In this document: piece after piece, positions 50,456 to 62,956 of the stretch
Layout of the letters: every line of letters begins with the position of its first letter
How positions within the stretch are numbered: the first letter of the stretch is position 1
Origin: Burhinus oedicnemus
Taxonomy: Eukaryota > Chordata > Aves > Charadriiformes > Burhinidae
Length of the DNA stretch: 64,000 nt
Assembly: GCA_008921705.1 (NCBI GenBank)
Contig: VFFE01007510.1
Coordinates: 1,419,947-1,483,946 of the forward strand
Reading direction: 5' to 3'
The notes under the pieces: generated by a model
Databases searched by the model: none
Seen by the model: the letters and a program-made list of their open reading frames with translations, nothing else
Told to the model about the DNA's origin: nothing
Position numbers and translations under genes: made by a program

Positions 50456-51672
50456 CTGCACTGCACAGAGGCACTCAGTGTACACTGAAGAGGGACGCTA
50501 GTGCACAAAAACCAGGCAGCATATCCTAAGTATGCCCAGCATCAGCTTGTAGTTTGTTCCACAGAACCGGAAAATTCTCCCACTCTGCAGAGCTCCATCA
50601 CTTCAGAGGTAGCTCATGTTTTGAATGACAGATGAAAAAAACATTTACATGAAAATGACAGAAAAGAATAATTAAGAGATCAGTATTGCTTGTCTTAATT
50701 AAAAGAAACACAACAGAATGAAATGGCCAAAACAAAATATGCACAATTTAGTCTATACACATCCACACACACCCCATACCCCCCCCTTCCCGCACATATT
50801 AGAGAGGGGAACACCACCATGTCAAAGGCTGAACTTGATGCTCAAGTGACCTTTCACCATCTCTTAAAAGCAAAGAAACCTCAAACTCTCACATTAGGAA
50901 AAGCAGATGCACAATGGAGGCAAGTCGGGGCTTCCTTGGAAAAGTATCAACCTTTAAAAACAAACTCATAAATTCAGCTTTGGAAATGGCAATAATTTCT
51001 AAAAATCTACTTTAACAGCTACACAATGCTTAAGAAAATATTATCTCATTATTTTTCATTGGCTGAAAATAACAAGGATTTCTAAAAGCAGCAAAGCAAT
51101 GATCTTTAGTCAGTGTTTAAATAACAGTTTACTTGTAAGTTTTAATGAAAATTTGCCAAACCTGATGCTAGCCAGAGGAGGTAGGGAGAGTGAAGATCAT
51201 ATTTTCCTTCTCAATAAATCTTCAACAAAAAAGAACCTTGTTGCAATGTATATGAACAATCACAGTAAGAAACTTAACACATTAACAGCTTTCAAAATGA
51301 TCAAAATAACATTTGAAAAAGCGCTGATGCTACCCTAACATATGCTGTAGTATTCCTTGCAATAAATGGCTGTTTCACTAGCATGCTGACTGGTATCAGG
51401 TGCAGAAGTCCACCTGAAATCAATTATTCTATTATCATTGTCTCTTTAATGTTTCCACATTCTTTGGCAATTGTTTGATTTTGTGAAAGGATTCACAATG
51501 ACAAAATGCATGGACATTGCTCTTCTGCTATCAGCATCTGGATGAAGTTATAAAAGTACTGAGTATTGGTGATACAATCCTAATTGACCTTGCTGCCAGG
51601 TGCTCAAGTGAGGCAGAAGCAGCTTGTGCCCTGTTACGTTCTCTGAGGGATTTCCAGGACCCTACAACTTAC

Positions 51673-51721
51673 TCATCTTGAGCGGAACTAGTCTGAATCC
51701 AAAAGTGATCCCCTGGGCACC
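51673..51721 (-). CDS. Candidate small exon, minus strand (weak)
   Basis: It is flanked by a strong acceptor (tttttccttag) and a consensus donor (gatga|GTAAGT) on the minus strand. In the phase needed by its neighbours it reads CPGDHFWIQTSSAQD; another frame is also open. The splice sites are the best part of the evidence. Confidence 0.28.
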
Positions 51722-54617
51722 CTAAGGAAAAAACCAAAACCCACACAACAGTCCACATCTGTCCAGTACAGCTTTTGGAGAGATCTGTGGGTGCGTATCT
51801 CCCAAAGGAAGCAGGGGATGAGAGGAATCGGTCAATGCTTGGTTGGCCAAGTTCTTGCTGAACATGTCAGTGTCATACCACTGGAACTCAAATGTTGCTG
51901 TTAGTGATGTGCTGAAGCACCGAAGACCCAGAACTGGCATTTTGCTAGTTATTAAATAAAATATTTAGGCATAGATGTAATCTGTAAAAGAATGAGCAAT
52001 TTCCCTGATTAAGTAAAACATTTGTGACTCACATATATGAATGCAGTTCCTCTCAGCAGAGTTGTCTCAACTCATTTTCATCTTAGAATTTATAAAACCA
52101 TACTTGAAGCAGAAGAAAATGATCCCCCTAATAACAGCACAATGGGATCAATATTTTAAATTTTACTGAAAAAAATACACCTCTCTCTCTGAGGTAGCAT
52201 GTTAGATGGTGTTAGTTCAGTGTACTATTTTTTCATACCATCCACAACACAGCATGATGTTTCACAGGGTATTCACAGCTGTTTTCTGCCTTAAGTTAAT
52301 TGATAAACTACAAAAATGAAAGCTACAAAAACCAAACCAAAAATCAAACACACACACACACACACACACACCCCCCGCAAAAAAACCCCAAACAACCAAC
52401 CACACAGGAGATAAAGGGGGAGAGAAAAAACAGGGCTACAAATTCCAGGCGACTTGTTCCAAAACACCTCCCTCCATCCCAGCCCACTCAAATCCATTTC
52501 CAGGAGTAATTGCTCCCTTGGCCAAGGCCTACATCCTGATTTTCCTTTCCCCCTTGGGCTTTCGACAGAATTCCTGGCAGAGTATTCTCGCTTGCTGCCT
52601 CTTGTACAAAATCACCTCCTCAGCCAGAAAAAACCCTTCCCTCCAGCTCACTCCTGATGTCAGAGGCTCCCAGCGCTGTTCCCATTCTTGACGAGTGTCC
52701 AATATATCAGGCAGTGCTGGAAACGCGCCTCTGAGGGAATAAATCCAGAGGATAAAGGCTTTCCTCCCATGTGCTGTTTCGGCAACAGGAATATCTGAAG
52801 TATCTAATGTTTTTGGATACATAATCCTCCTGCTTTTTGTCCCGTGCTCGGGTCTCCTGGTGAGCAGGAGGTGTCCAAGCTGCACCAGCAGCTCAGGTTT
52901 TGCTGACAGCAGAGCAGGTTTTGTGGTGGTTGGGGAGAAGAGGTCTCAGGTGGGCCCATCCCAACTGCCTTGCATTTGCTCAGTGACCAGGCACCCTTCA
53001 TTTCCTCTGAAATCTCGGGTTTTTTAACTGATTGTTTCCCTAGAAGGGCCATTACTCAAACGCTAGGAGCAAGTCCCACTTTGTGCTCTTGATCTTCACT
53101 ACGCCATTTTGTTTAAAAGCTTCATAGCTTTCGTATGAGACTTGGCTTGCTGGTCAGACAGCCTGACATGTTAACACAGAGCCTCAATTACAGCCCAGAA
53201 ACTGGAGATGGTGGCGGCAGCAGACTATGTAAATCAAATATGTGTGCTCAACATGCAACAAACTTTATCCTTCCCAGTAAGTCATGCTAGGAAGATCATC
53301 AGGAGCATCATCCAGTCTTTTCAATAACAAATTACAACATGGAGAAATCCCAAAAGATTGTATAACTAGGGTGAATAAAAACACATTTAACTGCTGCCAC
53401 ACTAGCCCTCTCGGTTACAATTAACTAGACCCACTGACGTCTAAGTAAGTTCCCCAAGAAACACCATATCAGGCACAGATGGTGTATATGTATGGGAAGA
53501 ATTGCTTCTACAGAAAGTAAAGGGATTATAGCAGAGGACCATTTAAAATTAGTTCTTTTTAATTGTTAAATCACCAAACTGGCTTGGCCTCATTACATGA
53601 CTTAAACTAAGTGCCAGCAGTGACCTTTATAATATCAAAGGGGGTGAGAATTTTGGAAACCACCTGAAACAACAGGAGTTGAAAAAAGTGCAAGAAGAGG
53701 TGAATATACTTGGCTAATCTCATCTGAGTAGACATAATCAGTACTGGGAAACAATAAAACCTAGGATATACATTTCACAGGTGCAGTTCAACTTTCTGGT
53801 CTGTAGTTATCATGGGAGCTGTCAGAAAGAAGAGCCTAGGGTCTTGTCTCCAAAGAATGATCAACTGTGGTGGGCATCAACAGCATAAATTACTACCACT
53901 CTACCATCATCCATGCATCAGCTTTGACCTGTGAGCATCTCTAATCTCGTTAGTTCAAGTTTCTATATCTATTTTCTCAAGTCACTTGTTGCTTGGATAA
54001 ACAATTTAAATGATTTGCTCTTTGTAGCTCTTACATACATTATTTTGTGACAAACTGAAGCAAACAGGAAATAGACAATTACAAACAAGCATCATACATT
54101 ACAATTCTGGATGCGGCTGCTTTCTAACCATATGCAATTTCACCCCATCTCTCTCCAGGCAAATTACTGTTTTGATACGCTAGGTCAATGCTATCTTAGC
54201 TGCACTGAAGAATTAAAAAACTTTTCCTTCCTATCTGTTCCTAACCCAGAAGATCCAGAATGGATCCAGTTTGGTTGGACACGAGGATGTCAAATTGTGA
54301 AGCTGTCTCTGTAAATCAGATATTGTTGGTCACAAGTCCATTGCAGACCTCTAGCAGCACACTCAATACAGTGTGTCCTCTAAAATCATACCAGAATGTA
54401 CTGTGGTTCCCCTTGACAAGGAAGCAAATGAAAAATGAAGGATATTACTTAGATCAGCAATTTTCACCCTGTAGTCTATCAGCCCACTATTTTAAGGGCT
54501 CTCCAAAGGCTGCTAAGAAAAGTGAGCCTTGAATAACCTCTGCTGGAGCTCACACTTCTCCTGGAAAATGGAGGGGCATAGAAATGCTTTGAAAAAGGCT
54601 GAAAGCCACTGACTTAC
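51722..54617 (-). other. Candidate intron; simple repeats only
   Basis: Contains the AC microsatellite and a GC-richer segment at 52,500-53,050 whose minus-strand frames do not look like protein. No other feature was supported. Confidence 0.35.
52348..52371 (+). repeat. (AC)12 microsatellite
   Basis: An uninterrupted AC dinucleotide run, followed by a C run and A/C-rich simple sequence. Confidence 0.95.
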
Positions 54618-54678
54618 GATGCACTAGTTCCTTCAGAAAAGCCACCTTCTTTGCAAGTTGTCTGAACTGCACTAAGAG
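54618..54678 (-). CDS. Candidate internal exon, minus strand
   Basis: This has the best splice signals of the series. On the minus strand a long pyrimidine tract ending ctttctccttacag leads in, and a consensus donor (gcatc|GTAAGT) leads out. The frame fixed by the upstream candidate exon encodes LLVQFRQLAKKVAFLKELVH, an amphipathic helix-like peptide, plus one base. One other frame is open, one is closed. I do not recognise the family; the helix would suit an alpha-solenoid or coiled segment, which is inference. Confidence 0.42.
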
Positions 54679-55000
54679 CTGTAAGGAGAAAGGAAAAAAT
54701 TCTAGCCATGAATGTGTGACTTAACTCTCTTATGGCAATATTGATTTTCAAAATATCTCTAAGGAGCTACTAAAACCCTAATTTCTGTTCACAGAACAAC
54801 CCATGAGTTAATAAGCTGTCAAGTAGATTTAATTGTCAAAAGAAATGAGACAAAATTTTGTTAATTGACAGACGGCACAATCTTTATCCTACAAATGTAT
54901 ATCTTTACATAACATAATAAAGAATTATTTTTATATTTATAAATAAAATTCTTTTAAAAGTCCTTGAAAATATGAATTAAATACATCTGGGAAATACATG

Positions 55001-55145
55001 AAATAAGATCTCCATTTTAAAAGGTGAGTGCGATATAAGGCAGAAAAGGTTAAATGATTTGCCAAAAGTTACAAAAGGAGCTGAGATGATGCCAGGAGAA
55101 TGGAACTTGAAATTGGTAACTCTGATTCTCATCTTAGTCTCATAT
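55001..55145 (-). mobile_element. MIR/CORE-SINE-like relic, reverse
   Basis: Read on the plus strand, 'tccattttaaaaggtgag ... aggcagaaaaggttaaatga' and 'tttgccaaaagttacaaa' then 'ggagctgag' match the reverse complement of MIR (cccattttacagatgagg...aggcacagagaggttaagtgacttgcccaaggtcacacaggagc). Order and spacing are kept over about 100 bases. It is an old, diverged insertion. Confidence 0.7.
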
Positions 55146-57234
55146 AATTGAAACTCAAAAATAACTATGCTAAATAGTTACAACGCATGAAACATCTTTT
55201 TCTATTACAAAATGAAGCCTTTGTGTCAGTGTTTTTAAATGAAATACAGCTTTGTCCATTTCTCACACTTTGTTCAGTATGAACTTGCAGTAAGTCACTT
55301 TTCTAATCACAGTTTCTGCAATATAACAAAGGATAACAGTATGTTCGCGTAAGCAACAAAAATGTTGTTAAACTGTCCAATTAAAATCAACCATATTTGG
55401 AAACACTTTTTTTTTTCAGTCTGTAAAACAAACCAACCCCCTAACAGATGTTTTGTGAGTGGCATTCAGTATTTTTCCCAAATGAAGCATATGAAAGGAC
55501 ACAAAAAGTGGAAGGCAATAATGAATTTCTGCATCCCAACACAAAACAAGTTAACACAACTCTTTTGACAAACACCTAGTACAGGAACGATCTATGGGAA
55601 CTTCTTCTTGAGCATTAAAAAATGTGTAAAAAATGCCATAGAAAGTTTATTTGTGCACATACAGGGTAAACAATAAAAAGACTAAAGTAAAATGATAACA
55701 GACAAATTAAAAAACAGTTAGAATATAATCTCTTCAATGCCAAAGTGAACAACCTAGCAGATAAAGCCGTAAGCTTTATTTATTCTTACAGTACAGTCCC
55801 CAGGCTCCTCCTAATCAAAACAAGGTTAGTCTGTAATGAACTTTCATTTTTGGCAAACAAACAATTTACAACTCCACTGCTCAGTCAAAGGCACAACGAA
55901 CACAAGCCGCAACACATCTGCTAACTTTCAGCCTGCCTCCTTCCCTCCCAGTGACCCCGAGAACGAAGGTCCCCCTGTGATGGCACACTGACCTGGCCTG
56001 AGGAGCTGCAATGCCCCAGCAGTGTGTCACCACCCACCTGCCTGGGCACCTTGCTTGAAGAGAGGCTGCTGGTGAGCAAGAGTGCTCTCCCTTGGACGCA
56101 GCCACGGATTGTGCTGCCGTCTCATCATCAGCATCCTGCCCAGCCATTGGGATTCCTGTAGTTATTCTCGTACAAAAATTGCTTGTTTATTTGTGGGAAA
56201 ACTCTGCTTTATCTTTGCTTCTACATGACATTTCTCCTTTGTCAGACTGATTAAATACTGACTGTGAAGTTACTATTAAATTGAGTTTTCTTGGAAGTTA
56301 TTAAGAACTTTAGTTTTTTCTTTTTCCAGAGAAAAGTAAAGAGACAAAGAGCTTCACAAACTCAGAGGGAGCTTATTTATGCTGTCACAAACATGCCTTG
56401 ATCCCATTCTGGCCAGATTACCTGCAGAGCACTTGTTTTCCATGTCTACTCACTGCATCACATCTTTACTACAGGTGCCAAATACAATGGCATTGATGTT
56501 CTTTATTATAAACTAGATCAGAGCTCTACAGTCAGCACGGCTCATTCAGGCTCTCAGGCACAAAAGCAAATCTGACATAGGCAGTGCCAGCAGCATGGTG
56601 CTGTTTCTCTCTGGCGCATATGAAAAAGGCTTTACTCTGCTCCCTGTGTGCCACTGCATGTTCTCACTCCCTTGTGCTCCTGCTGCTTTGTTGCAACTGT
56701 GCCTGAGCCTGCAGGACAGTGCAGGGCACGTGCCTGGCCACAAGTGAGAAATACAGGAATAGGAAAAAGTTGTCAAAGGCTGAGCAAGGCGGGGAGTATC
56801 TGTATCTCTACCTATTTTGCTGCGTTTGTTTGTGAAACATCTCCTTTTATCTTCATTTGATTTAGTCAAGTAACAAAAGCTCCTAGTGCCTTGCTTTCTA
56901 CAAGTACAGAGCAGCAGGGCATTCTGTACACATGGAAAACTGGTGCAGTGTGATCAGTTAATACAGAAGCTACACACTTTAAATCGGGTAGAAGGCAGGT
57001 AGGCAGGGAGCGTGCCATATCACATCAGAGCAAATGTACACATGCCAGATGCTTTATGGAGAAAAGCTAAAACTATGGAGGTTGACAAAGCAATCTCTGT
57101 CCAACACTGAGAGCTCATAACTGCAGACTGACTGAACCCTGGAACACCATGCTTAGCACTTTTTCCAAATTACTTACTTACACTAATTACAACTCTGCAT
57201 ACTGTTGATGGCCATAACCTTTTATAAATCTTAT

Positions 57235-57320
57235 AAATCTTGGCCTCAATGGCTTTCCTGTGTTAATGACTTCCACATTTTAATCACACATGAGACAGTA
57301 TTTCCTTCTTTTATAGAGGT
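57235..57320 (+). repeat. Possible ancient repeat fragment
   Basis: The words 'gttaatgacttccacatttta' and 'gagacagtatttccttctttt' resemble a known old vertebrate repeat segment (caatgagttccacaggttaa...gtgtgaagaagtatttcctttt). Class not assigned. Confidence 0.35.
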
Positions 57321-57931
57321 ATTAATACGGATGCTTGGCAATGTCTCTTCACAGACCAAAGAAATATTTCAAAGAAAAACTGGTTTCCAGGCAGTCTGGA
57401 AACAGCTTCAGATAACCTCTAAATACAGCACATGGATATAATACAGGTATAAATACAAGTCCATGAAATTCACAAGACTTCAGATATTACAGATACAAAA
57501 TTAATATGACTACAGCAACTTAAAAATTCTTGGCTTTCTCAGTATTTCAAGTATTAGAAACACATTAACCAGTCGAGTCCTAAAACTGTTTCTGTGTTAA
57601 AGAAACTGAGAATCATCCAATAAGCTTTAATTAAACAGAGAGAAACAAAATAGTAAAACTGCTAAAGAATATGAACACATTACCAAATTGATTTGGGGTT
57701 AACAGCAGAGCTCAGGTAACAGCAATAAGCTTTAAGCACACATTTTAAATCAGCAAGCCTATAGAAAACACATCATATTGTGTGCAAGCTGATGTTTACA
57801 ACCAACTTCCGTACTCTGTTTTCAGAGGCGAATGTCTACACATTAATGTGTGGCTGTGTAATAGTCTCTGTAACATTCTTCTGCTTCTTAAGATTCCTGC
57901 CTAGTTACTTACCCACTAATTCAAATCTTAC

Positions 57932-58011
57932 CGGACAAAGATACTTTATGTGAATTTTCATTTTTGTGAGATCCAGGTTATAATGCCTAACAAATGTGAT
58001 AACCTTCACAA
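57932..58011 (-). CDS. Candidate internal exon, minus strand
   Basis: On the minus strand a 3' splice site (aagtttttcag) is followed by 80 bases ending at a good donor (gtccg|GTAAGA). Only one of the three frames is open. It gives 26 residues: VKVITFVRHYNLDLTKMKIH then IKYLCP. The mix of hydrophobic and basic residues reads like a helical protein segment. It exits on a codon boundary, as required by the exon at 54,618-54,678, and enters with two bases of a split codon, matching the small exon at 59,060-59,085. I cannot name the gene. Confidence 0.42.
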
Positions 58012-59059
58012 CTGAAAAACTTGCTTTTTCTTGTGAATCATACGGCATTGCTCCTCCAGTTATAACTTCTGAGTTTCAACAAGGCAGCTGAAGTGGCTGC
58101 AATGTCACATGAATAAGGATCTTTACTTTTTTGTGGATCTGCTGGGATTACCGGGGAGGGTGACGAGAAGCCTGGCAGAATGCTGAAAAAACCAGCACAG
58201 GTCAGGAAGTAATTTCTGGCAGCAGATGTTTGTTCTAATTGCATTTACAGATGGATGCCATACAAGGGGAAGCTGGCATTTAACAGGTACTGTACTCAGA
58301 TCCATTTCACTGTCATTAAGGCTACTATTAAAAAAAAAAAGACTCAGCGAGAGAGAGGGGAAAATGATGACATACCAAGGGCACAACTCCAAATAACCTA
58401 GGAGATGCTCGGCGACATCCTTATTACTCGTTTCCTCTCATTAGATTTTGACCCCTGCCTAGCTCATTCTGATATTTAAGGCTTACAGTCTCCTTGCTAG
58501 TAAAGACCCCTTAAAAAGCCACAGCAAGCAAAAGGCAGCCCTTCACACCACTCTCCCCTCAGAGAGGGCACAGGAGCTCAGGCTCCTCCCCAAGGCAGCT
58601 CAAATTTACAGCTTCCAGAGCACCTGCACCCAAATTGCTGCATGGCTGCAACCCTGCCTGTCTGCCCACACTCCAGTTCACCGAGGGGCTGCACGAGATT
58701 TGGGACTCTGATTAACCAGCAAGAACAGTGGGGCTTGGAGCAAGAGCCAAGACAGACACTCCTGCCATCCCTCTCCCTCAGCTCCGGCTACCCAAATATC
58801 TCAGTCGCTGCTCAACCAGTTTCTGGACCACTACTTTTGTTCTGGAGTGATAAAAGACAAACCGAAAATAACAGAGGCTTATCTACAAATACTAAATAGT
58901 AAACTACAACCCCTGTGGGGCTGATTCACAAGCAAATCAGACATCCCTGCACGCAGGGCACCACCATCTCTCAGAAAGGCAGGGGCTGATACGGCTTCAG
59001 CAATATGATTTTCATTTGCAGACACGTCTGTCAGAACCCTAAATCTCATACTGTATTAC

Positions 59060-59085
59060 CTTTGTGACTGATACTAAACAGATGC
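59060..59085 (-). CDS. Candidate microexon, minus strand
   Basis: Only 26 bases, but preceded by a strong acceptor (ccttttaattctttccag) and followed by a fair donor (cacaaag|GTAATA). It would encode HLFSISHK with split codons at both ends, in phase with both neighbours. Its length makes the openness uninformative. Confidence 0.28.
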
Positions 59086-59182
59086 CTGGAAAGAATTAAA
59101 AGGCAGTCAGTTGTCTTGAATCTGGGAAAATTTAAGAATTTTTCTTACTCAAGTGTCGAAAAATATTAATGTAACTTTGTAC

Positions 59183-59227
59183 TTTATAAAGTGGAAAGAC
59201 TCTAAAACCAGGCAGCGTTCCATGTAC
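59183..59227 (-). CDS. Candidate small exon, minus strand
   Basis: On the minus strand a good acceptor (cttctacttatcgctgcag) leads into 45 bases encoding YMERCLVLESFHFI with split codons at both ends. The donor (ataaa|GTACAA) is weak, so the downstream boundary is uncertain. Phases agree with the neighbours on each side. Confidence 0.28.
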
Positions 59228-62200
59228 CTGCAGCGATAAGTAGAAGAATGGTTAGCTATAATATAGCCGTATAAAAAACCCCAAACAACTCCCCCGTAAA
59301 TTTCTTTCCCAGCTGGGAGAATACTGCATTTCCTCATGAAGAATGCCAGCAGCAAACTGTCATGCTGAATTTTCCTCTACAGTATGTATTTGGTTCTGAA
59401 TCAATCCCAGGGGAGACACCAGCCAACATCAAAACAGAAGCCTTTAATTGCCCCATAAAATGAAGATGACTTTATCCTCTTAAAGCTGAACTTTTATGAA
59501 AATAACCCTGGAAAATGGTACCCCATGAAACCATTAGGCATTACACTGCAGTTATCTGGGATTCATCTTGTATACCACTTTTTTTTTTTTTTTTTAAACT
59601 GAAACTGAAATCATGTTGAAAGGCCTACAAGAAAGCATATTTTTGGATTATCATGGCTTTTGTACCCGGGAAACAGAATTCAGACCACATCTTTAATGAA
59701 ATGGTCCATTTGGCCTAAACAACCCAAGGAAAGAAAAAGTTGCTATCCCTTTAGAAAATGACATTTTAAAGCATATCAAATGTTTTCCAGTTGCAAGGAA
59801 ACACAGTTGCAAGGCTTGGCTAACATTTCAGAGCTGATTCAGTTTACCCAGAAAAAAGCACTTTTATCCTGGAATAAGTGCTCACAGCCAGAGGTACTAG
59901 AATAGCCATATCTGCTTAAATTTTAACCGTACCTCATTCCAGCATGACACGTGTGCACGTGTGTGGTGGGCATTTGTGTATATATTCACCAATTCTCCCA
60001 TCCCAGTTCCTCTCTTTTTGACCAAGGAGTAAAGTGAGTCTCCCAATTGTGCCCATTTTGTAAAGTACATGTAAATCGTTAGGAAAAGGCATTTAAACTA
60101 TTCGAAATGGTTGCTGACATTTCCTTTAGAAAATGGTGAAAGAATGCATTCTTACTACAAATTTCTGCAGCAGCACGTTTGTCAGCAATACAAAGAAGCG
60201 TGGTCATTGACTGTCACAGCTTGCTCAGTTACCGGTGTTCCTTTTGCGGATGGCCTTTCTACGTTCAAGTTAGGATACCTTGCTGGTAAAATACATTCAT
60301 ATAATACCATTAAAGCTTATCTTCCAGTGAATGCAGCCTGTCTTCAAGAGCTCTCATCCCTTGGCTTATTCACTCACTCATTCAAACTGGCAACTCAGGA
60401 ATGGAAACAAAGCTCCAGCTCAAAGGAAATACAGTTATGGGACTCGATGACCCTTATGCAACATGGGCATTGTGCATCACTGACCAACCTAAGCTATTAG
60501 GAAGCCTTATTTGCTTGTGTGGACTTCTGGTTTGCACTTTTCTATGCCTTGCTACATAGGAAAGACAAACAAGTGCTTCAAAATGAGGTACCGAGGGCTT
60601 TTAATCACAGCTTCTCCTTCTACTCATGAGTGACTTCAATTCAGCTGCAGAGCTGCTCGCACAGTGCTTGCGCTTCCATTCAGCCTCGGCAGTGGAAGGC
60701 AAACCTTCACCACCTCAGGGATGCCAGCTTGTGGGCTGTAACGCCACCTTAGCTCCTTCTCCTGAAACGATGGCCAGAGCACAGGCGTTCGGATAATTTT
60801 TATTTCCTTTTTGATTGACTGCCTGGGAGAGGGAAGACTAGCCACTGCACTTTGGAGGCAAGCATGTGATTTTATGTCTCTCAGACTTTTTTTTTTCCCC
60901 CCTCCTTTTCTTTTCTACTGGCTTTGACCACTTCAGTAAGCTTCAGTATTGCTCTGAATATCTTTCTCCCTCTTACGTATAATCCTTTACAGATTACATG
61001 TCCTGTTCACCAGCAGGGGAATATTTGAAGTAATACATCTATTTGTATAGCTGTGCCAGACATTCCTCCTATGCTCTTCCTGTGCTGTGTTTGTAATTGT
61101 TTCTGTCTTTCAAAAATTCAATTAAGGGACAATTAATGAAAATTAATTAATTTAGTCCTCTGACAACACAGAGCAGCACCACATAGATGACATATTACAA
61201 GTTCATGATGGAGCAATGAGAAAGAAGCAGGAAAGCACTGGTAAGATTCTTCTGCATCCCTCAAAATACCAGGGAAAGATGCTCTCAGGTTGCTTGGTAC
61301 AAAGGATGGAATGGGATGTGATATACAATGTGAAAGAGCTGCTGATTTCTAAATGAGGCAAGAGGGAAGCTGAGAAAAACAGAAAGCAGAAAGCTAAAAT
61401 GAATGCAAGTGTTGAATCCTGGATGTCTTCTCTGTGTTCCTAATGAAAAGAACATCTCAGCATTTTTTTGAGGAAAAAGGGTGTAAAATATGTCATAATT
61501 CTACAAATCAGGTTTAAAAAAGACTATGTTCTTTGGATGAAGACAGGCAAGAGAGGGTTCAAATAAATAAATAATCTGCAACATTTCATCAGAGAAGTAA
61601 TTCTCCTACTGTCCAAACTGTTTTGTTTTCCAGCAAAGATGCAAAAATCCTCAAACACATCACACTGTGTATCGATGCAACTTTCGTACTTGATTCTATT
61701 CCAGCACGTCCACTATATTGGGGTGGGGGAAAGAGAAGAAAGGAGGAGGAAGGATGAAAGATATCCTAATGATCAGAAAGGCAGCCACTATGAAGTATGA
61801 CTAATTTATTTGCCAATCAAAATGAATGTGCAAATATGCACAGGAATTTTATCCCCATGAACGCTTACTAGTTGCTTCTTACTGTAGTCAAACCATACAT
61901 ATTCTTGACAATGTAACCCAGTTGTGAATGCTTCTGAAATCTGATTTAAATGACTTAATTTATCCTGAAAATATATATCTAGAACTGGAAGCATCCTTAA
62001 TTGTATCCTGTCACTAAGGGTGAGTAGGTGTGCAGGTAGGTATGTGTGGGTAGGTATTCCCACTATTCTGAGTGCCTATGAAGGAAATGTTTTCTTGTCA
62101 AAAGTAAACTATTTAAAAATAAGTGTCTTGCAGTTTTTATTCAAAATTTCCTGCAAAGTTTTCCCCTCTTGTGCACATAAGCTCTCAGTTTATGATTGGA

Positions 62201-62588
62201 ATTTATATGAGACTTTTACTTTTTTTTCTTTCTTTATGGTATCAGCTATCCCAAAGCAAAACGATGAGTGACAGGCCAAGTTGACAAGGTCGACTATGTT
62301 GAAACATTCCCACCATTTCTGGCTTGCTGTACCTGTGGTTCACAGCACATTAGTCACAGTGTGTGCCGCGGAGTCCATGCGTGCCCCACCTCTAGGTTCC
62401 AGCGCTATAAATTGAATTCGGGGATGCAGCCAAACAGCTTAAAACTTTCCCTCTAATATACAATGCAGCACTTTGTCTTGCTAGAACAGAAAACTTGGGC
62501 AAGGTTGCTCAGGCACTCTACAGAGAGTTAGCACCGAGAACAGAGCACGTGGGCTGAGTTTGCCCCAGCTTGCCTTCCTGAGACGTAC
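59228..62588 (-). other. Candidate intron; simple repeats only
   Basis: Holds 17 T residues at 59,579-59,595, a pyrimidine tract near 60,890-60,915 and a purine-rich run near 61,725-61,760. A 129-codon plus-strand frame at 60,111-60,500 has no recognisable feature and no splice support. Confidence 0.35.
59579..59595 (+). repeat. Poly-T run (17)
   Basis: An uninterrupted T run within the candidate intron. Confidence 0.9.
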
Positions 62589-62666
62589 AGCATGGCTATT
62601 TCAGCAGCCGCACTTCCCTTTATGGCAGGGCCTTTCAGAGCATCCAACTGCAGTAATTTAACCTGC
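62589..62666 (-). CDS. Candidate internal exon, minus strand
   Basis: The minus-strand segment has only one open frame. It reads QVKLLQLDALKG, then PAIKGSAAAEIAM and two bases of a split codon, ending at a consensus donor (catgct|GTACGT). The acceptor is either ttgctatacag (giving 62,666) or ttaaattactgcag (giving 62,647); neither has a strong pyrimidine tract. The exit phase joins the exon at 59,183-59,227. The peptide is helix-like and Ala/Lys/Leu-rich. No family recognised. Confidence 0.38.
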
Positions 62667-62912
62667 CTGTATAGCAAGGTTGTGTCAAACACTGCCTTTC
62701 AGGGAAGCTGGGCTGCCTCTCTGGCGCTCATCCTCTCAAGAGCTGAAAATGACTGCATTTTACAGAATCAAATGGAAAAAATTAAAATCGCAATGCTTCC
62801 ACACTGATCTTCATACAGTCTATACAAACGAGAGGAAATTAATACAGAATATAAATGTGCCAAACCAATTACAGTTGATCACTCTTTTCAGACAAGCAGC
62901 ATTTAGCGTTAC

Positions 62913-62956
62913 CTGCCACCTGAACCGTCAGCTAAGACAGACATGTTTCTGTTTAG
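62913..62956 (-). CDS. Possible first coding exon, minus strand (weak)
   Basis: On the minus strand an ATG (62,942-62,944) with A at -3 opens MSVLADGSGG and reaches a donor (ggcag|GTAACG) in the phase needed by the exon at 62,589-62,666. An in-frame TAG lies just upstream. No CpG-rich promoter is visible nearby, and an internal AG at 62,932-62,933 would instead make a 19-base exon. Confidence 0.18.

Larger units (their letters stand above)
54679..57931 (-). other. Candidate intron with a MIR relic
   Basis: AT-rich sequence. It holds a reverse MIR-like element (55,001-55,145), a GC-richer patch at 55,880-56,150 whose minus-strand frame is open but lacks a firm acceptor, and a weak repeat-like stretch near 57,235-57,320. 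Confidence 0.35.

Noticed and set aside
51722..51940. 72-codon minus-strand frame that superficially reads like protein
   Set aside because: No acceptor was found at its start, and it runs into the pyrimidine tract of the candidate exon at 51,673-51,721.
60111..60500. 129-codon plus-strand open frame in AT-rich DNA
   Set aside because: No recognisable motif, no promoter or splice support; long for AT-rich DNA but not beyond chance in 64 kb.
62461..62530. A 'cttgggcaaggttgctcagg' stretch resembling the MIR core
   Set aside because: Only about 20 bases match and neither flank continues the similarity.
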